Shown here: positions 1 through 12,300 of the stretch, one piece after another | Numbering within the stretch: the stretch's first letter is position 1 | Layout of the letters: every line of letters begins with the position of its first letter | Assembly (NCBI RefSeq): GCF_030145145.1 | Contig: NZ_JAQYWD010000023.1 | Location: 39,003-103,002, forward strand | Length of the DNA stretch: 64,000 nt | From: Desulfobacula sp. | GTDB lineage: Bacteria; Desulfobacterota; Desulfobacteria; Desulfobacterales; Desulfobacteraceae | Reading direction: 5' to 3' | Program-made: the position numbers and the translations under genes | Notes under the pieces: model-generated | What the model was told of the DNA's origin: nothing | Seen by the model: only the letters and a program-made list of their open reading frames with translations | Database searches by the model: none

Positions 1-383
1 TGGTGGTGGAAGGCAAAATCCCGATAGGGTTTACCGATACGGATGACGTCAATGTGGCCATCCTGAAGGGGGCGCCGGTCCGGATGTATTTTCCGGATAA
101 AAAGGGTGTTGGTACGCTGCTCATCCCCAATACCGTTGCATTGATAAAGAACGGACCCAATCCGGAAACCGGAAAACAGCTCATCGACTACCTTCTGTCC
201 CGGGAAACCGAGAGCCGGCTGGCCTTTAGCCAAGCCGCCCAGATGCCGGTGCGCACCGGGGTGAAAAAACCGGAAAATATGGTGGATTTTTCCCAGATAC
301 GGGCCATGGCAGTGGATTATCACAAAGCAGCCCAATATCTTGAAAGGGCTTCCAGATTCTGCCAGGAACTATTTGTCCGATAG
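1..383 (+). CDS. Fe(III) ABC transporter substrate-binding protein, C-terminal part (partial)
   Basis: This is the last ~127 residues of a periplasmic iron-type binding protein; the frame is open at the left window edge, so the GTG at position 3 is not the real start. The visible part has the C-lobe pattern of FbpA/AfuA-type proteins: a GVGTLLIPNTVALIKN segment, then a helix with GKQLIDYLLSRETE, then a QAAQMPVR segment. The stop codon at 381-383 directly abuts the ATG of the permease, and permease and ATPase genes follow, so this is the solute-capture subunit of one importer. Family assignment rests on these segments and the context. The metal ligands lie mostly in the missing part, so the iron specificity is inferred. 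Confidence 0.85.
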   Translation, partial: VVEGKIPIGFTDTDDVNVAILKGAPVRMYFPDKKGVGTLLIPNTVALIKNGPNPETGKQLIDYLLSRETESRLAFSQAAQMPVRTGVKKPENMVDFSQIRAMAVDYHKAAQYLERASRFCQELFVR

Positions 384-1949
384 ATGGGAAAGACACCCCA
401 CCATCCGGTGAATACCAGACACCTCCTGTTGATCATCCTGCCCTTTGTCCTGTTCATCCTGTCACCCCTCTTGTTTCTACTGACAACAAGCGTTGTGGAT
501 GATACCGGGCAGTTGACCCTTGAGCATTTGAAGATACTGGCGGTCACGTCACGGCAACTGGGATTGATAAAAAACAGCCTGCTGCTGGCCGGTTCGACCA
601 GCCTGGCCACTGTACTGATCGGGGTTCCCCTGGCCTTTTTCATCCATCGGACAGATATCTGGTGTAAGAAATGTCTCGCGGCTGTCTGCCTGGTCCCCCT
701 GCTGCTCCCGCCTTATATCCAGGCCCTTTTGTGGACAGGTGTCTCTGTTCCCTACATACACACCCTGGCCGGGGGGGTCTTCATTTTTACCCTGTCCTTT
801 TTCCCCTTTGTCACGATCATCACCGGGTCCGGACTTCAGGCCACCGAGGGTTTGGTCGAAGAAGCCGCCCTGATGGCCCGGGGGCGACTGGCAACCATCT
901 GGAACGTCACCCTTCCCCTGGTCGCCCCCCATATCACGGCCGGTGCCATCATTGTATTTGTTTTCACGATTATCAATTTTGAAGTCCCGGACATCCTGAG
1001 GATAACGGTCTATCCAGTGGAAATATTCATCCACTTCAGCGCCTATTATGATGAAAAAACCGCCACCCTGCTGTCCCTCCCCCTGATAGGGCTGACCATG
1101 GCCCTGATCTGGTGGCAGATGATGGTTATGCGCAACAAGTCTTATATTGCCCTGGGTTTCTCCCGTACCGGTCAACCGATTTTTTCCCTGGGACGGTTGC
1201 GCATGCCTTGTTTTATCGGCCTGTTGAGTATGGTCACCCTCTGTGTTATCCTCCCCCTGGGGGTGCTGATCAAGGGAGCCGGCGGCATGGAAACCTATAT
1301 CAAGGCGTTTCAAAGCAGCCGGGATCACATTTACTACAGTGTGGCGGTGGCCGGCGCAAGTGCCTTGATCATGACGGGATTTTCATTTATCGTCTCCTAT
1401 TATCTGGTGAGAACCCGGGGATGGATCAGCACTGGGCTGGACTACCTGATCCAGTTATCCCTGGGGATTCCTTCCATTGTATTGGGAATCGGCATGATCC
1501 ATGTATGGAACCGGGAATGGACTGATTCTGTCTATACATCCACGTGGATATTGATTTTTGCCTTTGTATCCGGATACAGCCCGTTTGTGGTCAAGGTTGT
1601 CTCGGCAAAGATCAGCCAGATTCATCCGGAATGGGAAGAAGTCGCTATTATGGGAACCGGCAGCCGCATCCGGACCCTCTTGGGGATTGTGCTGCCCCTG
1701 GCCACACCCGGACTGATGGCGGGGTTTTTCATCGGGTTTATCCTTTCCCTGTTTAACCTGGGAACAGCCCTGCTGGTGGTGCCGCCGGGCAAAGGGACAT
1801 TGCCCATCAGCATCTACAATTTCATGCATTACGGGGCCATGGAAACCGTCTACGCCCAGAGCCTCATACTGATTGCCATCGCCGTTACCTGCGGGGGTAT
1901 TCTTTACCTGGTATACCGGCTTGGATTTGGAGGAAAAATAAGGACATGA
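384..1949 (+). CDS. Iron(III) ABC transporter permease, two fused MetI-type domains
   Basis: The product is an inner-membrane permease of 521 residues with about 12 hydrophobic helices, the usual size for FbpB/FutB-type permeases in which two MetI-like modules are fused. Two EAA loops, the contact sites for the ATPase, are visible: one with EEAALMARGRLATIW in the first half and one with EEVAIMGTGSRIRT in the second half, each followed by PL.AP or PLATPG. The gene starts immediately after the stop of the binding-protein gene and overlaps the ATPase gene by four bases (ATGA), so translation is probably coupled. Other substrates of this permease family (thiamine, phosphonate) are possible, but the binding-protein fragment favours ferric iron. 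Confidence 0.9.
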   Translation: MGKTPHHPVNTRHLLLIILPFVLFILSPLLFLLTTSVVDDTGQLTLEHLKILAVTSRQLGLIKNSLLLAGSTSLATVLIGVPLAFFIHRTDIWCKKCLAAVCLVPLLLPPYIQALLWTGVSVPYIHTLAGGVFIFTLSFFPFVTIITGSGLQATEGLVEEAALMARGRLATIWNVTLPLVAPHITAGAIIVFVFTIINFEVPDILRITVYPVEIFIHFSAYYDEKTATLLSLPLIGLTMALIWWQMMVMRNKSYIALGFSRTGQPIFSLGRLRMPCFIGLLSMVTLCVILPLGVLIKGAGGMETYIKAFQSSRDHIYYSVAVAGASALIMTGFSFIVSYYLVRTRGWISTGLDYLIQLSLGIPSIVLGIGMIHVWNREWTDSVYTSTWILIFAFVSGYSPFVVKVVSAKISQIHPEWEEVAIMGTGSRIRTLLGIVLPLATPGLMAGFFIGFILSLFNLGTALLVVPPGKGTLPISIYNFMHYGAMETVYAQSLILIAIAVTCGGILYLVYRLGFGGKIRT

Positions 1950-2662
1950 TCGACATTACCCATCTATCCGTCATGACCGGTCATCAAACCGTGTTACAGG
2001 ACATTACCCTGTCGGTGGAAAAAGGATCAGTGCTGGGCCTGTTAGGCCCTTCAGGGGCCGGAAAAACCACTCTGCTCAGAACGATTGCCGGACTGAACAG
2101 GCCCTGTTCCGGTGACATACGGCTATCCGGGCAGACCGTCACGAGTCCGCACCGACTGGTGCCGCCGCATCAGCGCAAAACAGCCATGGTTTTTCAATCC
2201 CTGGCTCTCTGGCCCCACATGACGGCCAGAAAACACCTGGAATTTGTTACGGGAAACCATCTGTTCAGCCATAAAACCAAGAGAAATGACCATATCCAGT
2301 CTCTTCTGGATATGATGCATCTGAACGGGTATCAAGACCGGTATCCGGCTGAACTGTCCGGCGGTGAACAGCAGCGCCTGGCCATTGCCCGGGCCCTGGC
2401 ATCCCGTCCGGCATATTTATTAATGGACGAGCCGTTCAGCAGTCTGGATGATATATTAAAGCGTGAACTCCTGGACCTGACCCGGTCACTCAAACAAACC
2501 AGCGGCATGACCATTCTCTATGTGACCCATGATATTCAAGAAACCTTGTATCTTGCCGATAAAATTATCATCATGAAAAAGGGAAAAATTGTGCATCGAA
2601 TCGACAACACAGCCGGGTTAACCAAAGAGACTCTCCTCAAACACCTGGGGGAACCGTCATGA
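1946..2662 (+). CDS. Iron ABC transporter ATP-binding protein
   Basis: This 238-residue cytoplasmic ATPase powers the importer encoded upstream. Walker A (GPSGAGKTT) lies at residues 34-42, the Q-loop in the segment AMVFQSLALWPH, the ABC signature LSGGEQQR at residues 137-144, and Walker B with its catalytic Glu (YLLMDEP) at about 157-163, followed by the switch His in VTHD. It is shorter than the ~350-residue FbpC/PotA proteins because it lacks the C-terminal TOBE-like regulatory domain. The start overlaps the permease stop, and the stop overlaps the next start, by ATGA in both cases, so four genes appear to be one translationally coupled unit. Confidence 0.93.
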   Translation: MIDITHLSVMTGHQTVLQDITLSVEKGSVLGLLGPSGAGKTTLLRTIAGLNRPCSGDIRLSGQTVTSPHRLVPPHQRKTAMVFQSLALWPHMTARKHLEFVTGNHLFSHKTKRNDHIQSLLDMMHLNGYQDRYPAELSGGEQQRLAIARALASRPAYLLMDEPFSSLDDILKRELLDLTRSLKQTSGMTILYVTHDIQETLYLADKIIIMKKGKIVHRIDNTAGLTKETLLKHLGEPS

Positions 2663-3156
2663 AAAAAGCCCTGTTTGCCATGATGTTTCTTTTGGTTTAC
2701 CCTGTGGGAAATGTCCGTCCGGAGACATACGTCACATGGGACGGATTAGAAGCGGATAAGCTGGCGTCCATCTGGCTCATACAACGGTTCATATCGCCGG
2801 ATGCGAAAATACGCCTCTACCCGAAAGGACAGACCCCGGGTACCGGCATCCAGTTCGACACCCCCTATTCCCCGATCAGACGAAGATTCAACCAGTCCAC
2901 ATTTGAATCCCTTCTGGCACATTACCACCTGTCCGATCCGAAGCTCCACAGCATTGCCAGGCTGATCCATGATATTGAAATCAATGTATGGGAAAAAAAG
3001 GTATTCCAAAAAACCCGGGAAATGGAATTTTTTTTTATGGATCTCCTGAGCAGTTCCCTGGAGGACAAAACGATCATACAGAAGGCGGGTGACTATTTTG
3101 ACCGGTTGTATCAGGCAGTGCCGGATACGATGATACAGCAACCGAAGACGAAATGA
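2659..3156 (+). CDS. Exported protein with ChrB C-terminal-type domain
   Basis: The 165-residue product begins with a short hydrophobic signal-like segment (residues 1-18) and continues with the hallmark of the ChrB C-terminal domain: a TWDGLEADKLASIWLIQRFI segment (family pattern W.x.P.xDRIA.AWLIRRFIDP), an FD, the TFESLL segment, and a downstream IHDIE that corresponds to the conserved HD pair. ChrB C-terminal domains are known from chromate-resistance loci, where they are normally cytoplasmic. Here the domain stands alone, seems to be exported, and is coupled by ATGA overlap to an iron-type importer. A periplasmic metal-related role is my inference; no substrate can be read from the sequence. 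Confidence 0.75.
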   Translation: MKKALFAMMFLLVYPVGNVRPETYVTWDGLEADKLASIWLIQRFISPDAKIRLYPKGQTPGTGIQFDTPYSPIRRRFNQSTFESLLAHYHLSDPKLHSIARLIHDIEINVWEKKVFQKTREMEFFFMDLLSSSLEDKTIIQKAGDYFDRLYQAVPDTMIQQPKTK

Positions 3157-3232
3157 TGACAAGGGTTTGCTCATCGGAATCCCAACAAATCCGGATGAAA
3201 AAACAGCCGGATGAACAGGATCGCCGAAAAAC

Positions 3233-3262
3233 TTGACAACCGACTAGAACTATCTTTATACT
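3233..3262 (+). promoter_or_regulatory. Sigma70-type promoter of the giant-protein operon
   Basis: A consensus -35 box TTGACA (3233-3238) is followed after 18 bases by TATACT (3257-3262). Transcription would begin near 3269, leaving a leader of about 40 bases before the GGGGGAAAG ribosome site. It is the only obvious promoter before the six-gene run ending at 24182. Confidence 0.6.
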
Positions 3263-3307
3263 ACAAAAATTATAGCAATCTCGATGGATAAAAACCGGGG
3301 GGAAAGT

Positions 3308-6300
3308 ATGATGGATATGCGCTGGAATAAATTTTTAGCTAACCTGACGGCTATTGTAGTAGCCATTCTGTTACTTCCCATGGCAGCATATGGACTGCCG
3401 GGAGACTTGAATGGTTCAGGACGGGTGGACGGATTTGACCTGATTCTGTTCGGACGGGCAAATGGGTCCGTTGCCACGGATACCGCCTGGAATCCGGATG
3501 CAGACATGAACCAGGACAGGACCGTGGACCATAAGGACCTGGATATCCTGTCCGCCCATTTCGGGAAAAACGGCATCTCCTTTGGCCTTTGGGTGGGCGC
3601 TGAATACGACACGGAACGGGTATTCAAACTGTCAGCCACCGGAAACCGCCTGCAGCACATCGACGGGTTTAATGATCCGGTTTCCATTGCCGGCGATATC
3701 CAAGATAACACGGTTTGGGTGGCTGATTCAGCGGATGATCAGGTGACAAAGCTGTCCGGGTTTGATGGCACACAACTCCTTTCTGTAAGCGGTATGGATC
3801 CGTATTCAATTGCCACAGATCCCCGGGATGGTTCGGTCTGGATAGCGGATTATGCCAACAACCGGGTGGTCAAATTGCTGCCCTCGGTGACAGACGGCTA
3901 TGCCGTGGGAACCGATACCGGGAGCCATATCGTGATCAGTGGATTCAGCAGTCCCCGGTGGGTGTCCGTCAATTCAGACCGCGGCGAGGTCTGGGTGGCA
4001 GATACAGGACATCATACAGTGGTCCGGTTATCCCCGGACGTCCCGGATGGGTATGACATCCAAACGGATATTGGCCATCATTCCACCAAAACCGGTTTCA
4101 ATTCTCCCTATTGCGTGTCGGTGAACAGCGCGGATGGCACCGCATGGGTTGCGGATTATGGCAACAACCAGGTGGTAAAATTGTCTGCCACGGCCACGAC
4201 GGAAATCGTTCGGGTCAGCGGGTTCAATCAGCCCCGATCCCTGGATACCAGTACCACAGACGGTTCTGTCTGGGTAGCCGATTATAACAATGACCAGGTG
4301 GTCCGGCTTTCAGCGGACGGGTCTCTGATTTGCCGGGTGGGCGGATTTATTGATCCCTATGCCGTGGGGGTCAATCCCCTGGACGGATCCGCCTGGGTGG
4401 CGGATTACAGCAACAACCAGATTGTCAATCTTACTCCCAACGGAACGGAACGGATGCGGATCAGTGGGATCACCCGGCCCATGACCATCTCTGTTATTTC
4501 AGATGAGGTATCAAGCAACCGGTATCCCGGGGCAACAACAGCCCTCAATGTAACAACCGCTGCCGCCGGAGAGGCCATCACCTTCACCGGAACGGGAAAG
4601 GACCCCGACGGTTCAATTACACGGTATGAATGGGATTTTGACGGGGACGGCAACACAGACTTCAGCTCATCCACAACGGGTGTGACAACCCATACCTACA
4701 CGGCCGAAGGAATTTATAATCCTGTATTCAGGGTGACAGACAATGACTGGCTCACGGCAACGGATTATTCCCAGATTGTCCGGATCGGGGCACTAAAGGC
4801 GGTTGCCCAATCCGATGTTACCGTGGGGAATGCCCCTTTGGAAGTGAGTTTTACCGGCCAATTTATTGATCCTGTTGATGGGTTTGTGGACAGTTTTCAA
4901 TGGGATTTTGACGGCGATAATATCTATGATTATTTTTCAGAAACCACTCCTGATACCACCTACACCTACATTGAACCCGGCCATTATGTTGCAACGCTTA
5001 AGGTGACGGACGGTTCCTATACAGCAACAGATCAGATCGCAATTAACGTGGACGTCTCTTTGCCGGTGGCCACAGTCAGCGCATCACCACAAGCAGGTGT
5101 CTCTCCTTTGATGGTTACTTTTTCCGGCTCGGGAACAGACCCGGACGGTGTTGTTATGTTGTATGAATGGGATTTTGAAGATGACGGCATCTATGACTGG
5201 TTTTCCATATCCAGCCCTGACACCTCTTTTGTTTACGGCAGTGACGGATCCTACACGGCCCGGCTCAGGGTAACGGATAATGATGGCCTCACGGGTACGA
5301 CCACGGCTTCCATTGACGTTGGAACCGCAGTGGTTTCCCTGACAGGGGTTGCCAATGCAGACAAAACATCCGGACGGGCACCATTTACCGTGAATTTCAA
5401 CGCAATGGGCAGTTCCACAGAAAATATCACCACATATGAATGGCATTTCGGGGACTGTTCCTTATTTTCAGACAGCATGGACAGTGTATCCGACAAGTGG
5501 CAGGCCGATAGCCCCTGGGGACTTGTCACCTCTGATTTTCACAGTAAAGATACCGCCTGGACCGACAGTCCGGGGGGGGCATATGCCGAGAATGCAGACC
5601 AGTCGTTAACAACCATTGCCTTGGATCTATCCGCCGTATCCACGGCAGCCCTGAGTTTCTGGCACCGGTATGAGACCGAGCGATATTATGATTACTGCAG
5701 GGTTGAAATCTCCGTTGATGGGGGAAATAACTGGAACCAGCTCACCTATTTTTATGGTACCCAGGCCCAGTGGACCGAAGTGACCACCGATATCAGTTCG
5801 TATCTGCCCAACCCTGATGTCCGGATCCGGTTCCGGCTGACATCCAATGGCAGCACAAATTATGATGGCTGGTATATTGATGATGTCAGGATATGTTCTG
5901 CAGAGGTTGACTGGAAGGAAACTGATGATGGCGCCATCAGCCATACCTATCTTCAATCCGGTCAGTTTACGGCCACACTCCGGGTAACCGATAATGATGA
6001 CAATCAAACAACAGATACGGTAAATATCAGCATTGACCCGGCCACTTTTCCGGAGGCCACCGCAGATGTCACCCCTAAAACAGGTGAAACCCCTCTAAGC
6101 GTTGCCTTTACAGCAACCGCATCAGACGCGGACGGGACCATTGAAACCTTTCACTGGAACTTTGGGGAGGAATATGTCTGGGTAGCAGATTATTCGAATG
6201 ATCAGGTGGTGCGGGTCTGCCAGGATGGCGCCTGCGAAATGGCCAGGGTCGACGGGTTTAATAATCCGTATTCAATATCGATTAATCCGCTTGATGGAAC

Positions 6301-9300
6301 GGTCTGGATTGCAGACTATTACCATCATGAGGTGGTCAGGCTCTCTGCCGACGGGCACACAGAACTGGTTCGGGTTGGCGGATTCTATTATCCGAGATGC
6401 GTATCGGTTAATCCGTCTGACGGAACCGTCTGGGTGGCCGATTCTTCCCACAACCAGGTGGTTAAGCTATCCCCGGACGGAACAGAACTGTCCCGGACAG
6501 GCGGATTTTCCACTCCCTATGGCGTATCGGTCAACCCCACTGATGGCAGCGTCTGGGTAGCGGATTATGGCAATCATCAGGTGGTTCAGCTGGCCCCGGA
6601 CGGGACCGGACTGGTTAGAATCAGCGGGTTTTCCTCCCCCATCTCTTTGGATGTCAATCGTGCAGACGGAACGGTCTGGGTAGCCAATACCGGGAGCGAT
6701 ACCGTGACGCGTCTGAACGCCGGGATTAGGGATGGGTACCATATTGGCCAGGATACGGGAAGCCATCTGGTAATTGAAGGGTTCAGCGACCCTTACAGCA
6801 TTGCGGTAAATCCAACGGACAATACGGCTTGGGTGGCAGATTATTACCATAACCAGGTGGTCAAACTGGCCTCGGACGGGTCGGAAGTGCTGCGGCTGAA
6901 CGGATTTTCTTATCCCACCGGTGTGGCAGTGAATGCCGGCAACGGTATGGTTTGGGTAGCAGATTACAGTCACAATCAGATCGTCAAACTATCCCCGGCG
7001 GGTAAAGAACTGGCCAGGTTAGACGGATTCAGCCTCCCCAGAGCTGTTGCTGTCAGGGATACCGGGTCTCAAAACACCTACACCTCTTCCACCAGTGGTA
7101 ATACCACTCACACCTATACCATGCCGGGTATCTATCATACGGTATTTACGGCAACAGATAATGATGACCATGCGATCAGCCGATCCATGGACATTTCTGT
7201 TTTCAGTTCCCCGGACGTGGTGGCAGGCTCAAATATCATCAGCGGTCCTGCCCCGCTTGAGGTGTTTTTGACAGCCATGGTAACGGAATTGAGCGGAACC
7301 ATCACCCAGTATGAATGGGATTTTGATGGAGACGGCACCTATGATGCCATTTCAGACATCAGTCCCAACGCCCTTCATGTTTTCCAGACAGCAGGAACCT
7401 ATACGGCAACCGTTCGGGTAAGCACGGACCTTGGGCATAGCAATACCGATTCTGTCACGATTACGGTCACCCAAACCCCTCCCCAGGCATATGCATCTGC
7501 CGTGCCTGCACAGGGAAATGCCCCCCTTGCCGTGACATTTAACGGATCCGGAATGGATCCGGACGGCACCATTGCCACATATGAATGGGATTTCGACAAT
7601 GACGGCACATTTGACTTCACGTCAACAGACACGGGAGAGACCACCCACACCTACACCACGGCAAACACTTATACGGCAGCCCTGCGGGTGACCGACAATG
7701 ATGGATTGACCGCTATCCACCAGGTAACGGTCCGGGTAAAGGCGGCTACAGATCCTTCAGCACTTATCTATAGCCCCGACAGCCAAGGATTTTCACCCCA
7801 TGGGGCCCGATTTTATGTCCATGGCATGGATCCGGACGGCACCATTGCCACCTATGAAATCGATTTTGATGGAGACGGTACGTTTGAGACCATTTCACCG
7901 ACTGCCTTCGGTGATACCATGGAAAACGGCGCCGCTTACTGGACGCCGGGCGGGTCATGGGCCAGGGTGGCAACCCAGGCACATTCTTTGTCCTATTGCT
8001 GGACAGACAGCCCGGATGGAGAGTATCCGGACAGCACAGATACGTCCCTGACCTCTTCCACCATAGACCTTTCATCCGCCACTGCGCCACGACTGATTTT
8101 CTGGCATAAATACAATTTTAAATATGGCGATTATGGCCAGGTTGAAATCTCCGGTAATGATGGTGCAACATGGAGTCAACTCAAATCTTTTTCAAATGCA
8201 ACCCTGACCCAATGGACACAGGAGGAACTGGACCTGTCCGCCTATGCCGGAAATGCCACGGTTAAACTGCGGTTCCGGTTGACCAGCAATACCGCCGATA
8301 CAGCGGATGGCTGGTATATTGACGATGTATGGGCCGGGGATTTTATTGACCATACCTATACGGCCCATGGGGATTACACCGTGGCCCTTCGCGTGACGGA
8401 TGATGCGGGAAATGCCACTGTCACAACCCAGACCGTATCCATTGTGGCCGGTGAAAATACAACCAATGTCTGGGTCGCGGATTATGCCAACAACCGGGTA
8501 GTCAAACTTTCAGACATGGGAGATATTCTGGCCACCGTGAATGGATTTAACCGCCCCCGGGTGGTTGAAGCAAATCCTATGACCGGAAATGTCTGGGTGT
8601 CTGATACGACCAATGACCGGGTGGTGAAATTATCAAAGGATGTGCCGGACGGATACAATGTGGCAGTGTCCTATGCCGCCGATGGCACTGCCAACAGCAA
8701 CCGGGGAGTCCTATATGGAAATACAAGCGTTTCCGAAACCGGGCAGTTGAACAAGGGTTTTTATTTTGACGGCAGCGGTGATTATGTACAGATCCCGGAT
8801 GCCCCGATTTACCGGATGGCCTCGTGGACCCTTGAAGCATGGATCCAGCCGGATAACCTGAGCGGCAACCGGACCATTATCGGAAAAGTCAGCCAGGGCA
8901 AGGATTTTGCTCTGATGATGACCGGCGACAAAATCAGTGTACTGGCATATGACGGGGGCAGGCAGTTCCTGGCAACAACAGACCCGGTGACCATGGGACA
9001 ATGGTATCATGTGGCCGCCAGCTATGATGGAACCGCCGGGATGCTTCGACTCTATGTGGATGGGGCGTTTATTGCAGAAAAAGCCGTAACACCGGACACC
9101 TCAAATACAGATCCCCTGATGATCGGCAGATCAAATTGCTGCAGCGAATATTTTTTCGGAACCATTGATGATGTCCGGGTCTGGAATGTGGCCCGGACAC
9201 AAGCCCAGATTTCAGCGGGTCGTCAAAGTGAACTCACCGGCAGTGAAACCGGTCTTGTGGGGTATTGGAAACTGGATACCATTGAGTTGCCCCATCATCA

Positions 9301-12300
9301 AATCGTTACCGGGTTTAATGATCCCTGGGGACTGTCCGTAAATACGGCTGACAACAGCGTCTGGGTGGCGGATCGAACCCATCACCAGGTGGTCAAACTG
9401 GATTCAAACGGAACCGAAATAAAGCGAATCAATGGATTTTACAACCCGTCCGATATTGTGGTGAATTCAGGGGACGGTACGGTTTGGGTATCTGATACGT
9501 CTAACGACAGAATCGTAAAACTTTTGTCGGATGTGCCCAATGGATTTGTGGCCTCTGCGTCGGGGATTACGCCGGACAGCACCTCAAACCAGAATATGGG
9601 GATGCTCATAGGAGATATTTCTCCGGATACCGGAACCCTTTCCGGCAGCCTGTGGTTTGACGGCAGCAGTGATTATGTCGTGATCCCACCCGATTCCGCC
9701 CTGGATGTCCAGAATTTTACCCTGGAAGCATGGGTGAAAGGCAGTTATGTAACGGACAGATGCCTGTTCATGCGGGGGAATGCATCCGGAGGGAATGAAC
9801 TCTATTTCGGTTTTGAAAATGCCACAACCCTCCAGGCCATACTGGATAATGGTAATTCCGTATACTACAGCGGTGACATTGATTTTACAGACGGAGAATG
9901 GCACCACGTGGCCCTGGTGTATGACACCACCCAACTGCTATGCTTTGTGGATGGGGCCGCTTATGGCGATCCTGCGGCAATGGCCGTCACCCTGGATTTT
10001 GGCAACAGCCAGGCCCTTATCGGGGCTGATTTTGACGGATTTAACAGTTATCCGGGCAATTACTACAAAGGCCATATCGATGATGTCCGTCTATGGAATG
10101 TGGCCCGCACCCCGGCACAGATTATGGCCGGCAAAGATGCCGAGATCAGCAGCAGTTCCCCGGGACTTGCGGGATACTGGATGTTGAATTCAGTGTCGGA
10201 TTCCTATTCTCAAATCATCACCGGCTTTAATGACCCCTATGGTCTATCCCTTGATCTGTCAGACAATGGGGTCTGGGTGGCAGACTACTACAACAACCAG
10301 GTGGTGAAACTGGCGGCCGACGGATCTGAACTGTATCGAAAAAGCGGTTATAACCGTCCTTACAGCCTGTCTTTGAATCCCAGTGACCAGATGGTATGGG
10401 TGGCTGATCATGAAAACGACCGCGTGGTGAAACTGCGGCCCGATGGGGTAGAAACCGCCTGGGTCCAAGGACTTGACAACCCCCATGACGTGGCCGTAAA
10501 TTCAGACGATGCCACGGTATGGGTGGCTGACTATCTCCACGATCAAGTGGTCAAACTAGCCCCTGACGGAACAGAACTCCTGCGGATTGGTGGATTTAAT
10601 GATCCGCTGTCCGTTTCCCTGGACACGGCTAAACGGAACCAGGTTCAACCCCCCATGGCAATGATAACTGCAACCCCCACAAGCGGGTCTGTTCCCCTGG
10701 CGGTGACCTTTACCGGAAGCGGCAGTGATAACGGCAGTATTGCCCAGTATGCGTGGGACTTTGACGGGGACGGCATCTATGACGACACCTCTGCCACCAC
10801 CGGCAATACGACCCATACGTATACCCTGCCGAACAATTACACTCCCATGTTCCGGGTGACCGATAATACCGGTCTGATGACCTATGCAACCCCCGGCAGC
10901 ATTTATGCCGGCCCGGTGACGGTTTTTCCATCTGCCGCTCCCCAATCCGGGGAAGCCCCTTTGACGGTAACCCTGGGAGGTCATGTCCGGGGTCTTGCCG
11001 AAGATATCAGCATTACAACCTATGAATGGGATTACGATGGCGACGGCGTGTTTGATTACAGCAGCCAGGCAACTGCCGGCAGCAGTTATACCTATTCTCC
11101 CGGCGGCACCTACACTGCCATCCTCAGGGTGACGGACACGCTGGGAAACCAGGCCTATGCCAGCATACCCATACAGGTAGCACAGCAGGCCCCCACCGTC
11201 TCCAATTTAGCCACCCCCACGACGGGGAAAGCGCCCCTCAGCGTATCCCTCAACGGCAGTGGCAGCGACCAGGACGGGTCCCTGATCCGGTATGAATGGG
11301 ATTATGATGGAGATGGCACCTATGACTGGTTTTCAACCGCCACTGGCGTCACATATTTTACCTATAAAACAGCAGGAACCTACGATGCGGTTATCCGGGT
11401 GACCGATAATGATGGCTTAACCGCCACAGCCACCCGAACCATAACGGTGGAGGAAACTCAAAATCCACCCATGGCAACTGCATCCGCCTCTATTTCCAAA
11501 GGATCTGTCCCATTGACGGTAACACTTACCGGTACCGGCATAGATGTTGACGGGCAAATTCAATTGTATGAATGGGATTTTGAGGGGGATGGCACCTATG
11601 ATTACAGTTCCGCCGATACCGGGAATACGTCTCATACCTATGCGCTTCCCGGTCCTTTCCATCCCCTGTTCCGGGTGACGGATGCCGACGGCCTGACAGC
11701 CACGGCAGACCTGTTAATTACAGCCCAGGAAGCCGGTGCTCCCATTGCCATGGCCAATGCCACCCCGAAAACCGGTGCCACCCCATTAACCGTCAACTTT
11801 GATGCCATTGGGTCATCTGATCCGGACGGGAACATCGTTCGGTATGACTGGTCATTTGGCAGTGATGTGGCCTGGGTGGCAGATTATTATAATCACACGG
11901 TACACCGGTTGAATGGATATCAGACACAAACCCTTGTGGAAGGATTTAACAACCCCTACCGGTTGTCCATGAACCCGGATGGCACCGTATGGCTCAGCGA
12001 TCACAGCAATAATCAGATCGTTAAACTCAGTGCGAATGGAAAGGAAGAACTCTCCAGGACCGATGGATTTAACCGGCCCTATGGCGTGTCAACTGACCCG
12101 GCAGACGGAAGTGTCTGGGTAGCCGATTACTACAACAACCAGGTGGTTAAACTGGATACCAACGGCACTGAAACCCTTCGGATTGATGGGTTTTATTATC
12201 CCACTTCTGTGGCGGTATCTTTGGATGACAGCAGTGTCTGGGTGTCCGATTATTATCATAATCAGGTGGTCAAACTGGATTCGGATGGCAACCAATTGGC

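Larger units (their letters stand above)
8459..10637 (+). repeat. Propeller 3: seven blades carrying two LamG insertions
   Basis: Blade cores begin near 8468, 8591, 9358, 9481, 10270, 10396 and 10519, again seven in total. LamG modules are inserted after the VVKL strand of blades 2 and 4, in each case at a DVPxG(Y/F) loop. Unlike propellers 2 and 4, this one follows a completed PKD domain. Confidence 0.85.

Noticed and set aside
549..1328. Long antisense open frame opposite the permease gene
   Set aside because: The permease has full family motifs; the antisense product is Gly/Gln/Asp-rich low complexity, as expected from the complement of a hydrophobic gene.
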